Assembly (NCBI GenBank): GCA_050261495.1
Contig: JBLNDI010000120.1
Span: 1-49,890 of the forward strand
DNA length: 49,890 nucleotides
From: JBMNKL01 sp050261495
GTDB taxonomy: Bacteria; Bacillota; Clostridia; Acetivibrionales; DTU013
Reading direction: 5' to 3'
Notes under the pieces: model-generated
What the model was told of the DNA's origin: nothing
Databases searched by the model: none
Seen by the model: only the letters and a program-made list of their open reading frames with translations
Program-made: the position numbers and the translations under genes
Part shown: positions 16,861 through 24,817 of the stretch, one piece after another
Numbering within the stretch: the stretch's first letter is position 1
How the letters are laid out: each line of letters opens with the position of its first letter

Positions 16861-17364
16861 GTGTTTAACGGGGCGTTATTTGCCGGTTATGACTGGATAC
16901 CGGTGCTGTTCCTGGTTGCCGGGCTTGCTTTCATCATAGTTGAAATGCTGCATCCGGGTTTCGGAGCGCCGGGCATTATCGGAATAATATTGCTGATACT
17001 CGGAATTGTCCTATATGCCAAGAGCCTGCTCCAAGCCCTGATAATGATTATAATATTGCTTGCGATACTTGGGGTGGCGCTTACGCTGGTCCTGCAATCG
17101 GCTTCAAAAGGGCGCCTGGCCAGAAGCCTTGTCTTGAATGATACGCTGGACAGCAATATCGGCTATCCGGCGATTGACGACATGAGCTACTTCCTGGGGA
17201 GCGAAGGAGAAACCATTACCGCCCTGAGGCCTTCCGGTGTTGCGGATTTCAGCGGTGTGAAGCTGGATGTCGTCTCGGACGGTGAATATATTCCCAAGAA
17301 TACCGCGGTTATTATCACCAAGATTGAAGGCAACAGGATTATTGTAAGACAAAAACCGAAATAA
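16861..17364 (+). CDS. NfeD-family membrane protein (short form)
   Basis: The 167-aa protein has a short lead, three hydrophobic helices (residues ~15-75, including EMLHPGFGAPGIIGIILLILGIVLYA) and a C-terminal OB-fold-like domain (about 115-167; GETITALRPSGVADFSG...IPKNTAVIITKIEGNRIIV). NfeD proteins are encoded next to flotillins and are thought to associate with them in membrane microdomains. The start is GTG at 16861, eight bases after GGGAGG. floA follows 42 bp downstream. Confidence 0.85.
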   Translation: MFNGALFAGYDWIPVLFLVAGLAFIIVEMLHPGFGAPGIIGIILLILGIVLYAKSLLQALIMIIILLAILGVALTLVLQSASKGRLARSLVLNDTLDSNIGYPAIDDMSYFLGSEGETITALRPSGVADFSGVKLDVVSDGEYIPKNTAVIITKIEGNRIIVRQKPK

Positions 17365-17406
17365 GCGCGTATAAATGGTAAAACCTTATGAAAGGAGATT
17401 CTTGCA

Positions 17407-18402
17407 ATGGAAATTTTAGTAACTACTCTGATCATATTCCTGGCAGTTATTTTCCTTATAATGTTTTTCACTTTTATACCGGTGGGGCTATGGATATCGG
17501 CTTTTGCGGCAGGAGTACGCGTCGGCGTTTTCACGCTGGTAGGCATGAGGCTGAGGAGGGTCAACCCTCACAAGATCATTCTCCCGCTTATAAAGGCGTC
17601 AAAAGCAGGGTTGGACCTTAATGTCAACCAATTGGAAGCGCATTACCTCGCAGGGGGCAATGTTGACAAGGTTGTGAATGCATTAATCGCGGCGCATAGG
17701 GCAAACATGAATTTGGAATTTGTCAGGGCCGCTGCGATAGACCTGGCGGGAAGGGATGTCCTTGAAGCGGTCAAGATGAGCGTAAATCCGAAGGTGATAG
17801 AAACACCGAATATTTCGGCGGTTGCGAAAGACGGGATCGAACTGTTGGTCAAGGCGAGGGTTACGGTCAGGGCAAACCTGGACAGGTTGATTGGCGGAGC
17901 CGGAGAGGCGACCGTTATCGCCAGGGTCGGGGAAGGCATAGTAACGACCGTGGGCAGCTCGGTTTCACACAAGGATGTGCTTGAAAACCCTGACCTGATA
18001 TCCCAGACAGTACTCAACAAGGGGCTTGATTCCGGGACTGCGTTTGAAATACTATCCATAGACATTGCGGACGTGGATGTGGGAAGGAATATCGGCGCCC
18101 AACTCATGACGCTGCAGGCGGAGGCCGACAAAAACATCGCCCAGGCAAAAGCCGAGGAAAGGCGCGCCATGGCGGTGGCGAAAGAGCAGGAAATGAAAGC
18201 GCTTGTGCAGGAGATGCGCGCGAGGGTCGTAGAGGCGGAAGCGGAGGTGCCGAAGGCCATGGCGGCCGCTCTCAGGGAAGGAAAGCTTGGCGTGATGGAT
18301 TACTACGGCATGCAGAATCTGAATGCCGACACCCAGATGCGCAACACGATATCAAAAATCAGCGGCAAAGCGGATAATGACGAAAATGCTATAAAGAAGT
18401 AG
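17407..18402 (+). CDS. floA: Flotillin-like protein FloA (YqfA family)
   Basis: This 331-aa membrane-microdomain scaffold has an N-terminal hydrophobic hairpin (about 4-40, ending VGMRLRRV), an SPFH/PHB core (about 80-230, with VKARVTVRANLDRLIGGAGEATVIARVGEGIVT) and a long charged, Ala/Glu-rich coiled-coil (240-300, QAEADKNIAQAKAEERRAMAVAKEQEM). Length and sequence order match bacterial FloA. Flotillins organise functional membrane microdomains and affect signalling kinases, secretion and sporulation in Bacillus. Here the gene lies between a kinase and a response regulator. An AAAGGAG ribosome site precedes the ATG. Confidence 0.92.
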   Translation: MEILVTTLIIFLAVIFLIMFFTFIPVGLWISAFAAGVRVGVFTLVGMRLRRVNPHKIILPLIKASKAGLDLNVNQLEAHYLAGGNVDKVVNALIAAHRANMNLEFVRAAAIDLAGRDVLEAVKMSVNPKVIETPNISAVAKDGIELLVKARVTVRANLDRLIGGAGEATVIARVGEGIVTTVGSSVSHKDVLENPDLISQTVLNKGLDSGTAFEILSIDIADVDVGRNIGAQLMTLQAEADKNIAQAKAEERRAMAVAKEQEMKALVQEMRARVVEAEAEVPKAMAAALREGKLGVMDYYGMQNLNADTQMRNTISKISGKADNDENAIKK

Positions 18403-18420
18403 AACAGGAAGGGTATTAAC

Positions 18421-18942
18421 ATGCCTAAAAGAGGTTTTGGTTATTTTGGGTTTAATCCGGCGCCGGAGCCGATTCCGATAATACATTCGTCGAAGGTGTC
18501 AGGGATAAAAGCGGCAGCGCCAGGGACGTCGCAGGTATCGGGGAAGAGCGGGGCGACAAAGCCGGCGTCGGGGCCGGGGATGAATATAACCGCGAGGCAG
18601 GTGAAAGATATGCCAATGGGTGCGATGCTTGAGGGGAAGCAGCCCATGACGGCGTCAGCGATGGCGCAAGGTATGGCGTCAGGTTTACCTCCGGGAATAT
18701 CTCCGGGGATGCATTCCGGGGCACAGCCCGGTATGACTCCGGGAACGATAGCGAAACCGATGCAGGGAAATGTCACGGAAGCTGCACGAAAAAGAATGGC
18801 AGAAAGAAAAATGACGGCAGGAAGCAAAATGGCGGGATATGTGCCTGACTTTTCCCCAAGCACCCTCCTTAACGGCATTATATTATCGGAAATACTCGGA
18901 AAGCCAAAGTGTTTGCAAAAAACGTTCGGAAGACGATGGTGA
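18421..18942 (+). CDS. Unrecognised Met/Gly/Pro-rich low-complexity protein
   Basis: This 173-aa protein has a short conserved-looking head (MPKRGFGYFGFNPAPEPIPI) and a long low-complexity middle (about 30-120) rich in Gly, Pro, Met, Ser and Ala, with PGM/PGI repeats (SGLPPGISPGMHSG, QPGMTPG). A basic stretch ARKRMAERKM follows. The C-terminal segment (about 145-170, STLLNGIILSEILGKPK) looks like an amphipathic helix. There is no signal peptide or clear membrane helix. It starts 18 bp after floA and ends six bp before the response-regulator gene, so it is in the same transcript. I do not recognise a family. Confidence 0.72.
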   Translation: MPKRGFGYFGFNPAPEPIPIIHSSKVSGIKAAAPGTSQVSGKSGATKPASGPGMNITARQVKDMPMGAMLEGKQPMTASAMAQGMASGLPPGISPGMHSGAQPGMTPGTIAKPMQGNVTEAARKRMAERKMTAGSKMAGYVPDFSPSTLLNGIILSEILGKPKCLQKTFGRRW

Positions 18943-18948
18943 TAGCTG

Positions 18949-19689
18949 TTGGATATAAAAGTACTGATAGCCGACGATGACAACGGCATGCGGACAGTAT
19001 TGAAAAAAGCTGTGGAGAAAGTAGACGGCTTCAGGGTGGTAGGAGAAGCGGAGGACGGCGAAGCTGTCCTTCTTTTATTTGAGAAGCACCGCCCGGATGT
19101 GGTGTTCCTTGACGTGGAAATGCCGCATGTTACAGGGGTGGAATGCGCAAAAAGCATTATGGATATCGAGCCTAAAGCCGTCATTATTTTTGTTACCGCC
19201 CATGAGCAATATATGCCGGAGGCTTTTGACGTTTACGCTTTCGATTACCTGGTAAAGCCTTTCAAGGTAACCAGGCTTATAAAAACCCTTGAGAGGATAA
19301 AAAGGATAAACGCCGAAAAACCCTGCGGCAATTGTGCAAGTCCCGCCAAAATGCAAGGGACGCCTAAAAAGCTTATGGTCCGCAGCAAGGAAGGGATAAG
19401 CCTTGTTGACATGTACGATATCATACTGATTCAACGGGAGGACGGAAACACGGTCTTATATACTAAAAACGAGCGCTTCACAACATCCGAAAGCCTGGGC
19501 AGCCTTGAAAAGAGGCTTGACGGCAGGACGTTTTTCAGGTGCCACAAATCCTATATTATAAACCTTAACGCGGTTAGCAAAATATACCCCTACGGCCGGT
19601 GGACATATATCGTTAAATTAAAGGATATTGATAAAGACGCACTCATAACGTACGACAAATACGATGAACTAAACAGGATTTTTTCATGA
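18949..19689 (+). CDS. LytTR-family response regulator
   Basis: The protein is 246 aa. The receiver domain (1-120) has acidic residues D9-D10, phospho-acceptor Asp55 (FLDVEMP), a switch Thr83 (VTAHE) and Lys103 (VKPF). A LytTR DNA-binding domain follows at about 145-245 (LVDMYDIILIQREDGNTVLYT...FFRCHKSYIINL). LytTR proteins bind paired 9-bp direct repeats and commonly control surface or secreted products. The start is TTG at 18949, six bases after the preceding stop, giving the standard opening MDIKVLIADDD. The likely partner is the kinase at 15754. Confidence 0.87.
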   Translation: MDIKVLIADDDNGMRTVLKKAVEKVDGFRVVGEAEDGEAVLLLFEKHRPDVVFLDVEMPHVTGVECAKSIMDIEPKAVIIFVTAHEQYMPEAFDVYAFDYLVKPFKVTRLIKTLERIKRINAEKPCGNCASPAKMQGTPKKLMVRSKEGISLVDMYDIILIQREDGNTVLYTKNERFTTSESLGSLEKRLDGRTFFRCHKSYIINLNAVSKIYPYGRWTYIVKLKDIDKDALITYDKYDELNRIFS

Positions 19690-19735
19690 GATTATAACGG
19701 CGCCGGGAACCGGAAAATGAAAAAGGGGAAGAAGA

Positions 19736-20491
19736 TCAGCTTATCGCCGACTCCTCCCGGTATACCATTGTGCAATTCCTTCCGGAACGTTTTGCCATGT
19801 AAAGCGCGATTTCGGAAGTACTGATAAGCGAATCCTTGTTATCGCAAACGGCCGGGTATGTAGAAACCCCGATGCTGCAGTGAATGGATGATATTACTAC
19901 GTCATCGATCGGCGGGATGTATGCCCTGGCGACTTCTTCACGCATTTTTTCCGCCAGGCGCCCGGCTGTTTCGGTATCGGTATCCGGCAGGACGACAATG
20001 ATTTCGTCGCCGCCGTACCGTGCGATGATATCCGTTTTCCTTATGCATTTCAGAATAGTCAGTGTAAAGATTGACAGTATGTGATCCCCGACCACTTGTC
20101 CGTACATGCTGTTTATTTCCTTGAAGTGATCAAGATCAGCCATAATGACGCTTATGGGCTTGCCCTCTTTTTTTGCGGCAGCGACCTCTCCTTCCAGGAA
20201 AGGGTCCAGAACGCTCCTGCTATTTATTTTTTCCAGCCATTCCAATGCGGATTGCTTTTTGTAATCTTCAAGGAAATTGTTTATTCTTTTGTATCGGGTA
20301 TAAATAAATACGGCTGCGGATGACGCAAAAAACGATAACCCGGATAAAAATGCAGTTATTGCGCTTAACAATGTAATACCGCCAACGCTGATCCTATTGG
20401 CAGCTATGAATGCAACAGCGCCTACACAGATTCCTATGACTGCAAAAACCAACATTTTGTTTTTTGATAAAGCAATTTCGTTATTTTCCAT
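19736..20491 (-). CDS. Membrane-bound diguanylate cyclase (GGDEF domain)
   Basis: The protein is 251 aa. Two hydrophobic helices (about 14-34 and 38-66) anchor a cytosolic GGDEF domain (about 95-250) that makes c-di-GMP from two GTP. The active-site loop reads YGGDEI (GGDE at 160-163; Ile in place of Phe is tolerated in the family). An RxxD inhibitory site (RKTD, 151-154) lies at the right distance, so product feedback inhibition is expected. DLDHFKEIN marks the Mg/GTP-binding strand. I used the ATG at 20491 (GGGGT upstream); a further ATG at 20557 is less likely. It is convergent with the LytTR gene. It could feed the PilZ receptor at 9529. Confidence 0.88.
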   Translation of the reverse strand: MENNEIALSKNKMLVFAVIGICVGAVAFIAANRISVGGITLLSAITAFLSGLSFFASSAAVFIYTRYKRINNFLEDYKKQSALEWLEKINSRSVLDPFLEGEVAAAKKEGKPISVIMADLDHFKEINSMYGQVVGDHILSIFTLTILKCIRKTDIIARYGGDEIIVVLPDTDTETAGRLAEKMREEVARAYIPPIDDVVISSIHCSIGVSTYPAVCDNKDSLISTSEIALYMAKRSGRNCTMVYREESAIS

Positions 20492-20747
20492 ACTACTACC
20501 CCAATACCTAAAATATCTTATAAAACCAGGTATTTTAGCGAAAAAAACCCGAACCATATTATTGCAATAATTATTTTGCCTAAAATGCGCTTTGCCGGGC
20601 GCAAACAGATAATGCCAATGGTTATGAAAAACAACTGGTACGCTTGGTAATGCTCGCTGAAATACCAGGCATTAAAATTAAGTATACCATAGTATGAAAT
20701 TAATGGAAATAGAAAAAAATCGACAAAATCCTACAAAATTCTTATTC

Positions 20748-21812
20748 TCACGGGTTTATTGCGGTTTCGAGCCCGCCAATTTCAGATACAATTTCATACG
20801 GACTCCTTCCGGAGCTTGAAAGGGGCTGCACAACATCGGTATGAAGGTTCGGAACATAGGTTTTCAGCGCGGTAAAACTTCCGCTGAGCGTGTATTTGCC
20901 CAATGAGGCCGGGACAAGGACGGAATCGCCGGTTTTTACGCCGGTTTTACCGCCGTCCCAGGCGATCGTTCCGCTGCCGGAGATAATTACGTAAATGTGA
21001 AACTTGCTGCCGTCGGCAATTTCAATAATTTCGCCATTTATATCGTATATTTCCGTGCAGAAATATCTATTGGCTATTACGATTCTCCTGGAACAGCCGC
21101 CGCCCAGGTCGAGCTCAAGACCACGGTATTTTTCCCTCCGGCCTTCGGATTGAAAATCAATGACCTGGAGCGCCTTTTCAATATGAAGCTGCCTGCCGGA
21201 GCGGCCATAATCATATATCCTGTACGTTGTATCCGAGTTTTGCTGTATTTCGGCGAGAATAATACCTTTGCCGATGGCGTGTACAATTCCTGCGGGTATG
21301 TTGATCACATCCCCAGGGAATACTTCCACGGTCTTCAGGCAGCTTTCAACGGTGTTTCTTTTGATGGCTTCGGCGAATTTTTCCCGGGTTGTGCCGGGGA
21401 CAACGTCGTAAATAAGCCTGGCGCCGGGTTTGGCACTTATTATGTACCACATTTCATTTTTGCCATATTCCCCGTTTTCGTTGATCCGGGCAAATGCATC
21501 ATCCGGATGGACCTGGACGGACAGATCGTTTTCGGCGTCGATAAACTTAACCAACAGCGGGAATTTCTCCACATCCTTGTCAGGGAGGTCATTCCCTACG
21601 ATTTTCCGGCCGTACCTCCCTATAAGTTCCGGAAGCGTCATACCCTCGTATTCCCCGTTGGCTATGGTGCTGGCGCCGTTTTTATGGCACGCTATTTCCC
21701 AGCTTTCGGCAACTATTCCCGTGGGAGGAAGTTTTTTGCCTAAGGACTCAAGGTTCCTCCCGCCCCAAACATAATCCTTGTATACTGGCTTGAACTTAAG
21801 CGGATAAAGCAT
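20748..21812 (-). CDS. manA: Mannose-6-phosphate isomerase, class I
   Basis: The 354-aa cytosolic zinc enzyme interconverts mannose-6-phosphate and fructose-6-phosphate, supplying GDP-mannose precursors or mannose catabolism. Visible features are the N-terminal PVYKDYVWGGRNL, the zinc-site strand LSVQVHPDDAFA, NEMWYII (Glu ligand), and PAGIVHAIGKG with the third ligand His. Length and order match the Bacillus-type ManA/YvyI group. GAGGGGG precedes the ATG. It is monocistronic, with a good promoter at 21892-21920, and divergent from the ABC exporter operon. Confidence 0.92.
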   Translation of the reverse strand: MLYPLKFKPVYKDYVWGGRNLESLGKKLPPTGIVAESWEIACHKNGASTIANGEYEGMTLPELIGRYGRKIVGNDLPDKDVEKFPLLVKFIDAENDLSVQVHPDDAFARINENGEYGKNEMWYIISAKPGARLIYDVVPGTTREKFAEAIKRNTVESCLKTVEVFPGDVINIPAGIVHAIGKGIILAEIQQNSDTTYRIYDYGRSGRQLHIEKALQVIDFQSEGRREKYRGLELDLGGGCSRRIVIANRYFCTEIYDINGEIIEIADGSKFHIYVIISGSGTIAWDGGKTGVKTGDSVLVPASLGKYTLSGSFTALKTYVPNLHTDVVQPLSSSGRSPYEIVSEIGGLETAINP

Positions 21813-21891
21813 AAAATCCCCCTCACTGTGAAATTAACGGTATTTTGTCCCAACCTGACCGCCTCAACCGTTATTATCCGTTGCTTCGATA

Positions 21892-21920
21892 AGTATACAG
21901 CATCGGGCTTCGTTAATCAA
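21892..21920 (-). promoter_or_regulatory. Promoter of manA
   Basis: On the minus strand TTGATT (21920-21915), a 17-bp spacer and TATACT (21897-21892), about 80 bp upstream of the manA start. Confidence 0.65.
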
Positions 21921-21944
21921 CGGGTTGCGGCTCAGGGTCAAGCC

Positions 21945-21977
21945 TGAAATATTCCCTTATTCAAAGGGAATATTTCA
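21945..21977. other. 12-bp perfect inverted repeat between divergent manA and the ABC operon
   Basis: TGAAATATTCCC (21945-21956) and GGGAATATTTCA (21966-21977) flank a 9-nt spacer. Neither strand has a following T-run and both neighbouring genes point away, so a terminator is unlikely. A regulator-binding site in the shared control region is the better guess. Confidence 0.5.
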
Positions 21978-22068
21978 AACCTGGCCCCGATAATATATGG
22001 TAGAATATTGTAGGACATATTGGGCGACAAATAAGACTATATATATTAGAGTGGAGCTCGATGCATAT

Positions 22069-22806
22069 ATGGAAGGACCGGCTGTAAAGGTCATAAAGCT
22101 TGTAAAAAAATACGGAAGGAACACTGTACTCCGGGAGCTGGAGTTTGAAATAGACAAAGGCGAAATATTCGGGCTTTTCGGGCCTAACGGGGCGGGCAAG
22201 ACCACGTTTGTTTCAATACTTGCAGCGATAAGCAAACCAACATCCGGCGATATAATCGTAAACGGGTTCAGCGTCCGCGAACAGCCTGACAGGGTAAAAG
22301 CCGATATTGGTTTTGTTCCGCAGGATATTGCATTATACCCGATGCTGTCCGGGAAAGACAACCTGGATTTCTGGGCAGGTATTTACGGCTTGCGCGGCAG
22401 GTTGAAAAAGGAGAGGATGTCGGAGGCGATCTCAATAGTGCGCCTGGAGGACAGGATAAAAGACCGTGTCTCGGAGTATTCCGGCGGGATGAAACGGCGC
22501 CTTAATATAGCCGTATCGTTAATGCATCATCCAAAGATTCTCGTTATGGATGAACCCATGGCAGGCGTCGATGTTGTATCGCGGAAATACATACTGGATG
22601 CGCTGGCCAACCTCAAGAATGAAGGAAGGACAATAGTATTTACCAGCCATTATTCCGATGAGCTGGAAACGTTATGTGACAGGATAGCCATAATGGATAA
22701 GGGAAAAATTATAAAGACAGGCTCAGCCGATGAGCTTAAAAAAACATACGGCGCCGCCAGTCTCGCGCCGGTGCTTTTTCAACTGACGGAAGGCTGTGAT
22801 CCTTAA
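22069..22806 (+). CDS. ABC exporter ATP-binding protein (ABC-2 type)
   Basis: The 245-aa nucleotide-binding subunit has Walker A GPNGAGKTT (38-46), Q-loop VPQD (83-86), signature YSGGMKRRL (137-145), Walker B ILVMDEP (157-163) and switch His in FTSHYSDE. It opens a same-strand operon of five genes with two ABC-2 permeases, so it should power an exporter of drug, peptide or lipid type. The start is placed at the ATG at 22069, giving MEGPAVKVIKLVKKYG; in-frame starts upstream (GTG 22051, ATG 21997) would add residues unusual for the family. Confidence 0.88.
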   Translation: MEGPAVKVIKLVKKYGRNTVLRELEFEIDKGEIFGLFGPNGAGKTTFVSILAAISKPTSGDIIVNGFSVREQPDRVKADIGFVPQDIALYPMLSGKDNLDFWAGIYGLRGRLKKERMSEAISIVRLEDRIKDRVSEYSGGMKRRLNIAVSLMHHPKILVMDEPMAGVDVVSRKYILDALANLKNEGRTIVFTSHYSDELETLCDRIAIMDKGKIIKTGSADELKKTYGAASLAPVLFQLTEGCDP

Positions 22807-22817
22807 GGAGTGAAAGA

Positions 22818-24752
22818 ATGAGAGCGCATAGAAATAACAGGAGAAACAACGGTGTTATATTTTTTGTAACTTTCGTCGTGCTGGCTGCCGCGGCAGTTTT
22901 CATTGCAGTCGTAATGCGGCCGGAAAGCGCGGCGGAGTTGTATTTCACTTCCGAAAAGCGCAATCTTGAGAGGATGTTTCAGGAAATCGACAGACAATAC
23001 AGCGATTTTATGGCAAAACAGAAACCCTACCTTGAAAACCCGCATAGACGTCGTATTGAGCTAACCCTGGATATCAAGTCAGGCATTGAAATATTCAGCA
23101 AAAAAAGCGACAGCCAATTGGGCGATATTATAAAAACAAGCAAGCTTGTGATAGATACGGTACGTTCGTCCGGGGAGGAATCCGCACCAGGAGGGGTGTC
23201 CGCACCCGAGGAGGCGTCCGCATCCAAAGAAACATCCGCGACGAAGGTGTCTTTGCTGGTCAGAAAGTCGCCGTTCATCGACTTGGAGCTCTTTACAAGG
23301 GGGGGAAATCTCTTTTGCAGCATTCCCGTGCTAATGCCCGGCAGGTATTTCAGTGCCCGGCTCGACCAGCTTGACGAAGTGTACGACAAGTTTTCCGTGC
23401 CGGTAAAACCCAAGAAGTTCCTCAATAAAGCGGCGGTTGCAAAAGCATTGAAATTTGATAAAAGCGCTTTCACCGAATCGGGCGGAAAACTGGCCGGTAT
23501 CTTTAAGAAATACATTACCGGCGATAATGTAAAATATGGCCGGGACAGGGAAGTGACAATATCAGGGACAACGGTGAAAGGGAAAGAGGTTGTAGTGACA
23601 ATTGGCAAAGAAGCGGCGACATCCCTTTTGCGGGAACTGGCCTCGACAGCCGGAGGCAACAGTTTGCTGCTCGAATATACCTACGGCAATGCGGCGGCCT
23701 TGTCTCAACTGCTGGACGACGCCGGTTTTTTCCGCCTGGCGGAATACCTGGACAAAACCGGGATCATAACGCTCGGCGATCATGAAAAAAGCATATTAAG
23801 CGGACTGAACCTTGATAAGGATGTCAAAGGTTTTGCAGATTCTCTAAAGATGCACGCGGATAATTACAGCCTGGAAAATGGCTTTAACATGGTATTGGTC
23901 ATAGATGGCAGCAAGAATATCATAGACCGCAAGTTGACGCTGGAATTCGCCGGGACAGGCGATATGGCCGGTGTTTCCTATACGCTGGAGATAAATACGG
24001 GCAGCAGCAACACGGCGTTTGAAGATATAAGGAACAGGTTTGTAAATATTGTGCTTACCGAGCATGCTGCCGGAGGAACAAACGCCGCCGAAGGATCAAA
24101 TGCCGCCGGGGGAGCTGATGCTGCCGCCGCCGAAGGATCAAATGATACCGGCAAAACCGGCGCCGCCGGCGGTGCAAAAACAAGCGGCGAAGAAAACACC
24201 TTCCGTTCCGCGCCCGTAAAAACCACCGAATTCAGTATAATACCGTCTTTTAAGAAAACAGCCGGCGCAGAAACGGATGGCAGCGTTGATATCAGTTACG
24301 TAGTAAAGGAAGGAGCCTCGGTAACGGGATTTGATTTGAACATGGAGATTTTAGACGGTATTGATGGTGAGACTAAAAAGAGGAACAGGATCACGCGGTA
24401 CCGGACGGACATTTTCGGCGACGCCGGGGAAGGGACTGTGGAAGGCGATATTGACAGTTATTACTGGGAGAACAAGAAACTGAACACAAAAAATTATACT
24501 TCAAAAATCGATTTAGATGTGAACCTTCCCTTCCGGGATGTCAACAATTTCTCAGCCACGCTTTACCTGGCGGGGGAGGACAGGTTTATTGCCGGGGAGC
24601 CCGAACTGCCCGGCCTGGACCGGGAAAATGTTATTGACCTGAACGTTGCAACACAAAAAGATATTGAAAGGATCAAGATTGAAGCATTGGCTTCGTTCGG
24701 TGAGCTTTACTTTTCCAACAAGGAGTTATTTGACGGTATACTGGGACAATGA
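22818..24752 (+). CDS. Single-pass membrane protein of unknown function within the ABC exporter operon
   Basis: This 644-aa protein has a basic head, one transmembrane helix (about 13-33, VIFFVTFVVLAAAAVFIAVVM) and a large predicted extracytoplasmic domain. Two low-complexity inserts rich in Ala/Ser/Gly/Glu occur at about 116-145 and 412-460; the second contains a nearly exact 42-bp DNA repeat. The rest is hydrophilic, repeated beta-strand-like sequence (for example GKEVVVTIGKEAATSLLREL). I do not recognise the family with certainty. It starts 11 bp after the ATPase stop, with AAGGAGTG upstream. Co-transcription suggests an extracellular accessory subunit or substrate chaperone of the exporter. 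Confidence 0.75.
   Translation: MRAHRNNRRNNGVIFFVTFVVLAAAAVFIAVVMRPESAAELYFTSEKRNLERMFQEIDRQYSDFMAKQKPYLENPHRRRIELTLDIKSGIEIFSKKSDSQLGDIIKTSKLVIDTVRSSGEESAPGGVSAPEEASASKETSATKVSLLVRKSPFIDLELFTRGGNLFCSIPVLMPGRYFSARLDQLDEVYDKFSVPVKPKKFLNKAAVAKALKFDKSAFTESGGKLAGIFKKYITGDNVKYGRDREVTISGTTVKGKEVVVTIGKEAATSLLRELASTAGGNSLLLEYTYGNAAALSQLLDDAGFFRLAEYLDKTGIITLGDHEKSILSGLNLDKDVKGFADSLKMHADNYSLENGFNMVLVIDGSKNIIDRKLTLEFAGTGDMAGVSYTLEINTGSSNTAFEDIRNRFVNIVLTEHAAGGTNAAEGSNAAGGADAAAAEGSNDTGKTGAAGGAKTSGEENTFRSAPVKTTEFSIIPSFKKTAGAETDGSVDISYVVKEGASVTGFDLNMEILDGIDGETKKRNRITRYRTDIFGDAGEGTVEGDIDSYYWENKKLNTKNYTSKIDLDVNLPFRDVNNFSATLYLAGEDRFIAGEPELPGLDRENVIDLNVATQKDIERIKIEALASFGELYFSNKELFDGILGQ
24084..24144 (+). repeat. 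In-frame direct repeat in the 644-aa protein gene
   Basis: GCCGCCGAAGGATCAAATG occurs at 24084-24102 and again at 24126-24144, a 42-bp (14-codon) period. It encodes repeated AAEGSN units and marks a length-variable, low-complexity linker. Confidence 0.7.
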
Positions 24753-24817
24753 CGCCAGTCCGGCCGTACAGTTCCCGGCCGTACTTTCGGACATGCTTCA
24801 GGGAGCGGATACACAGG

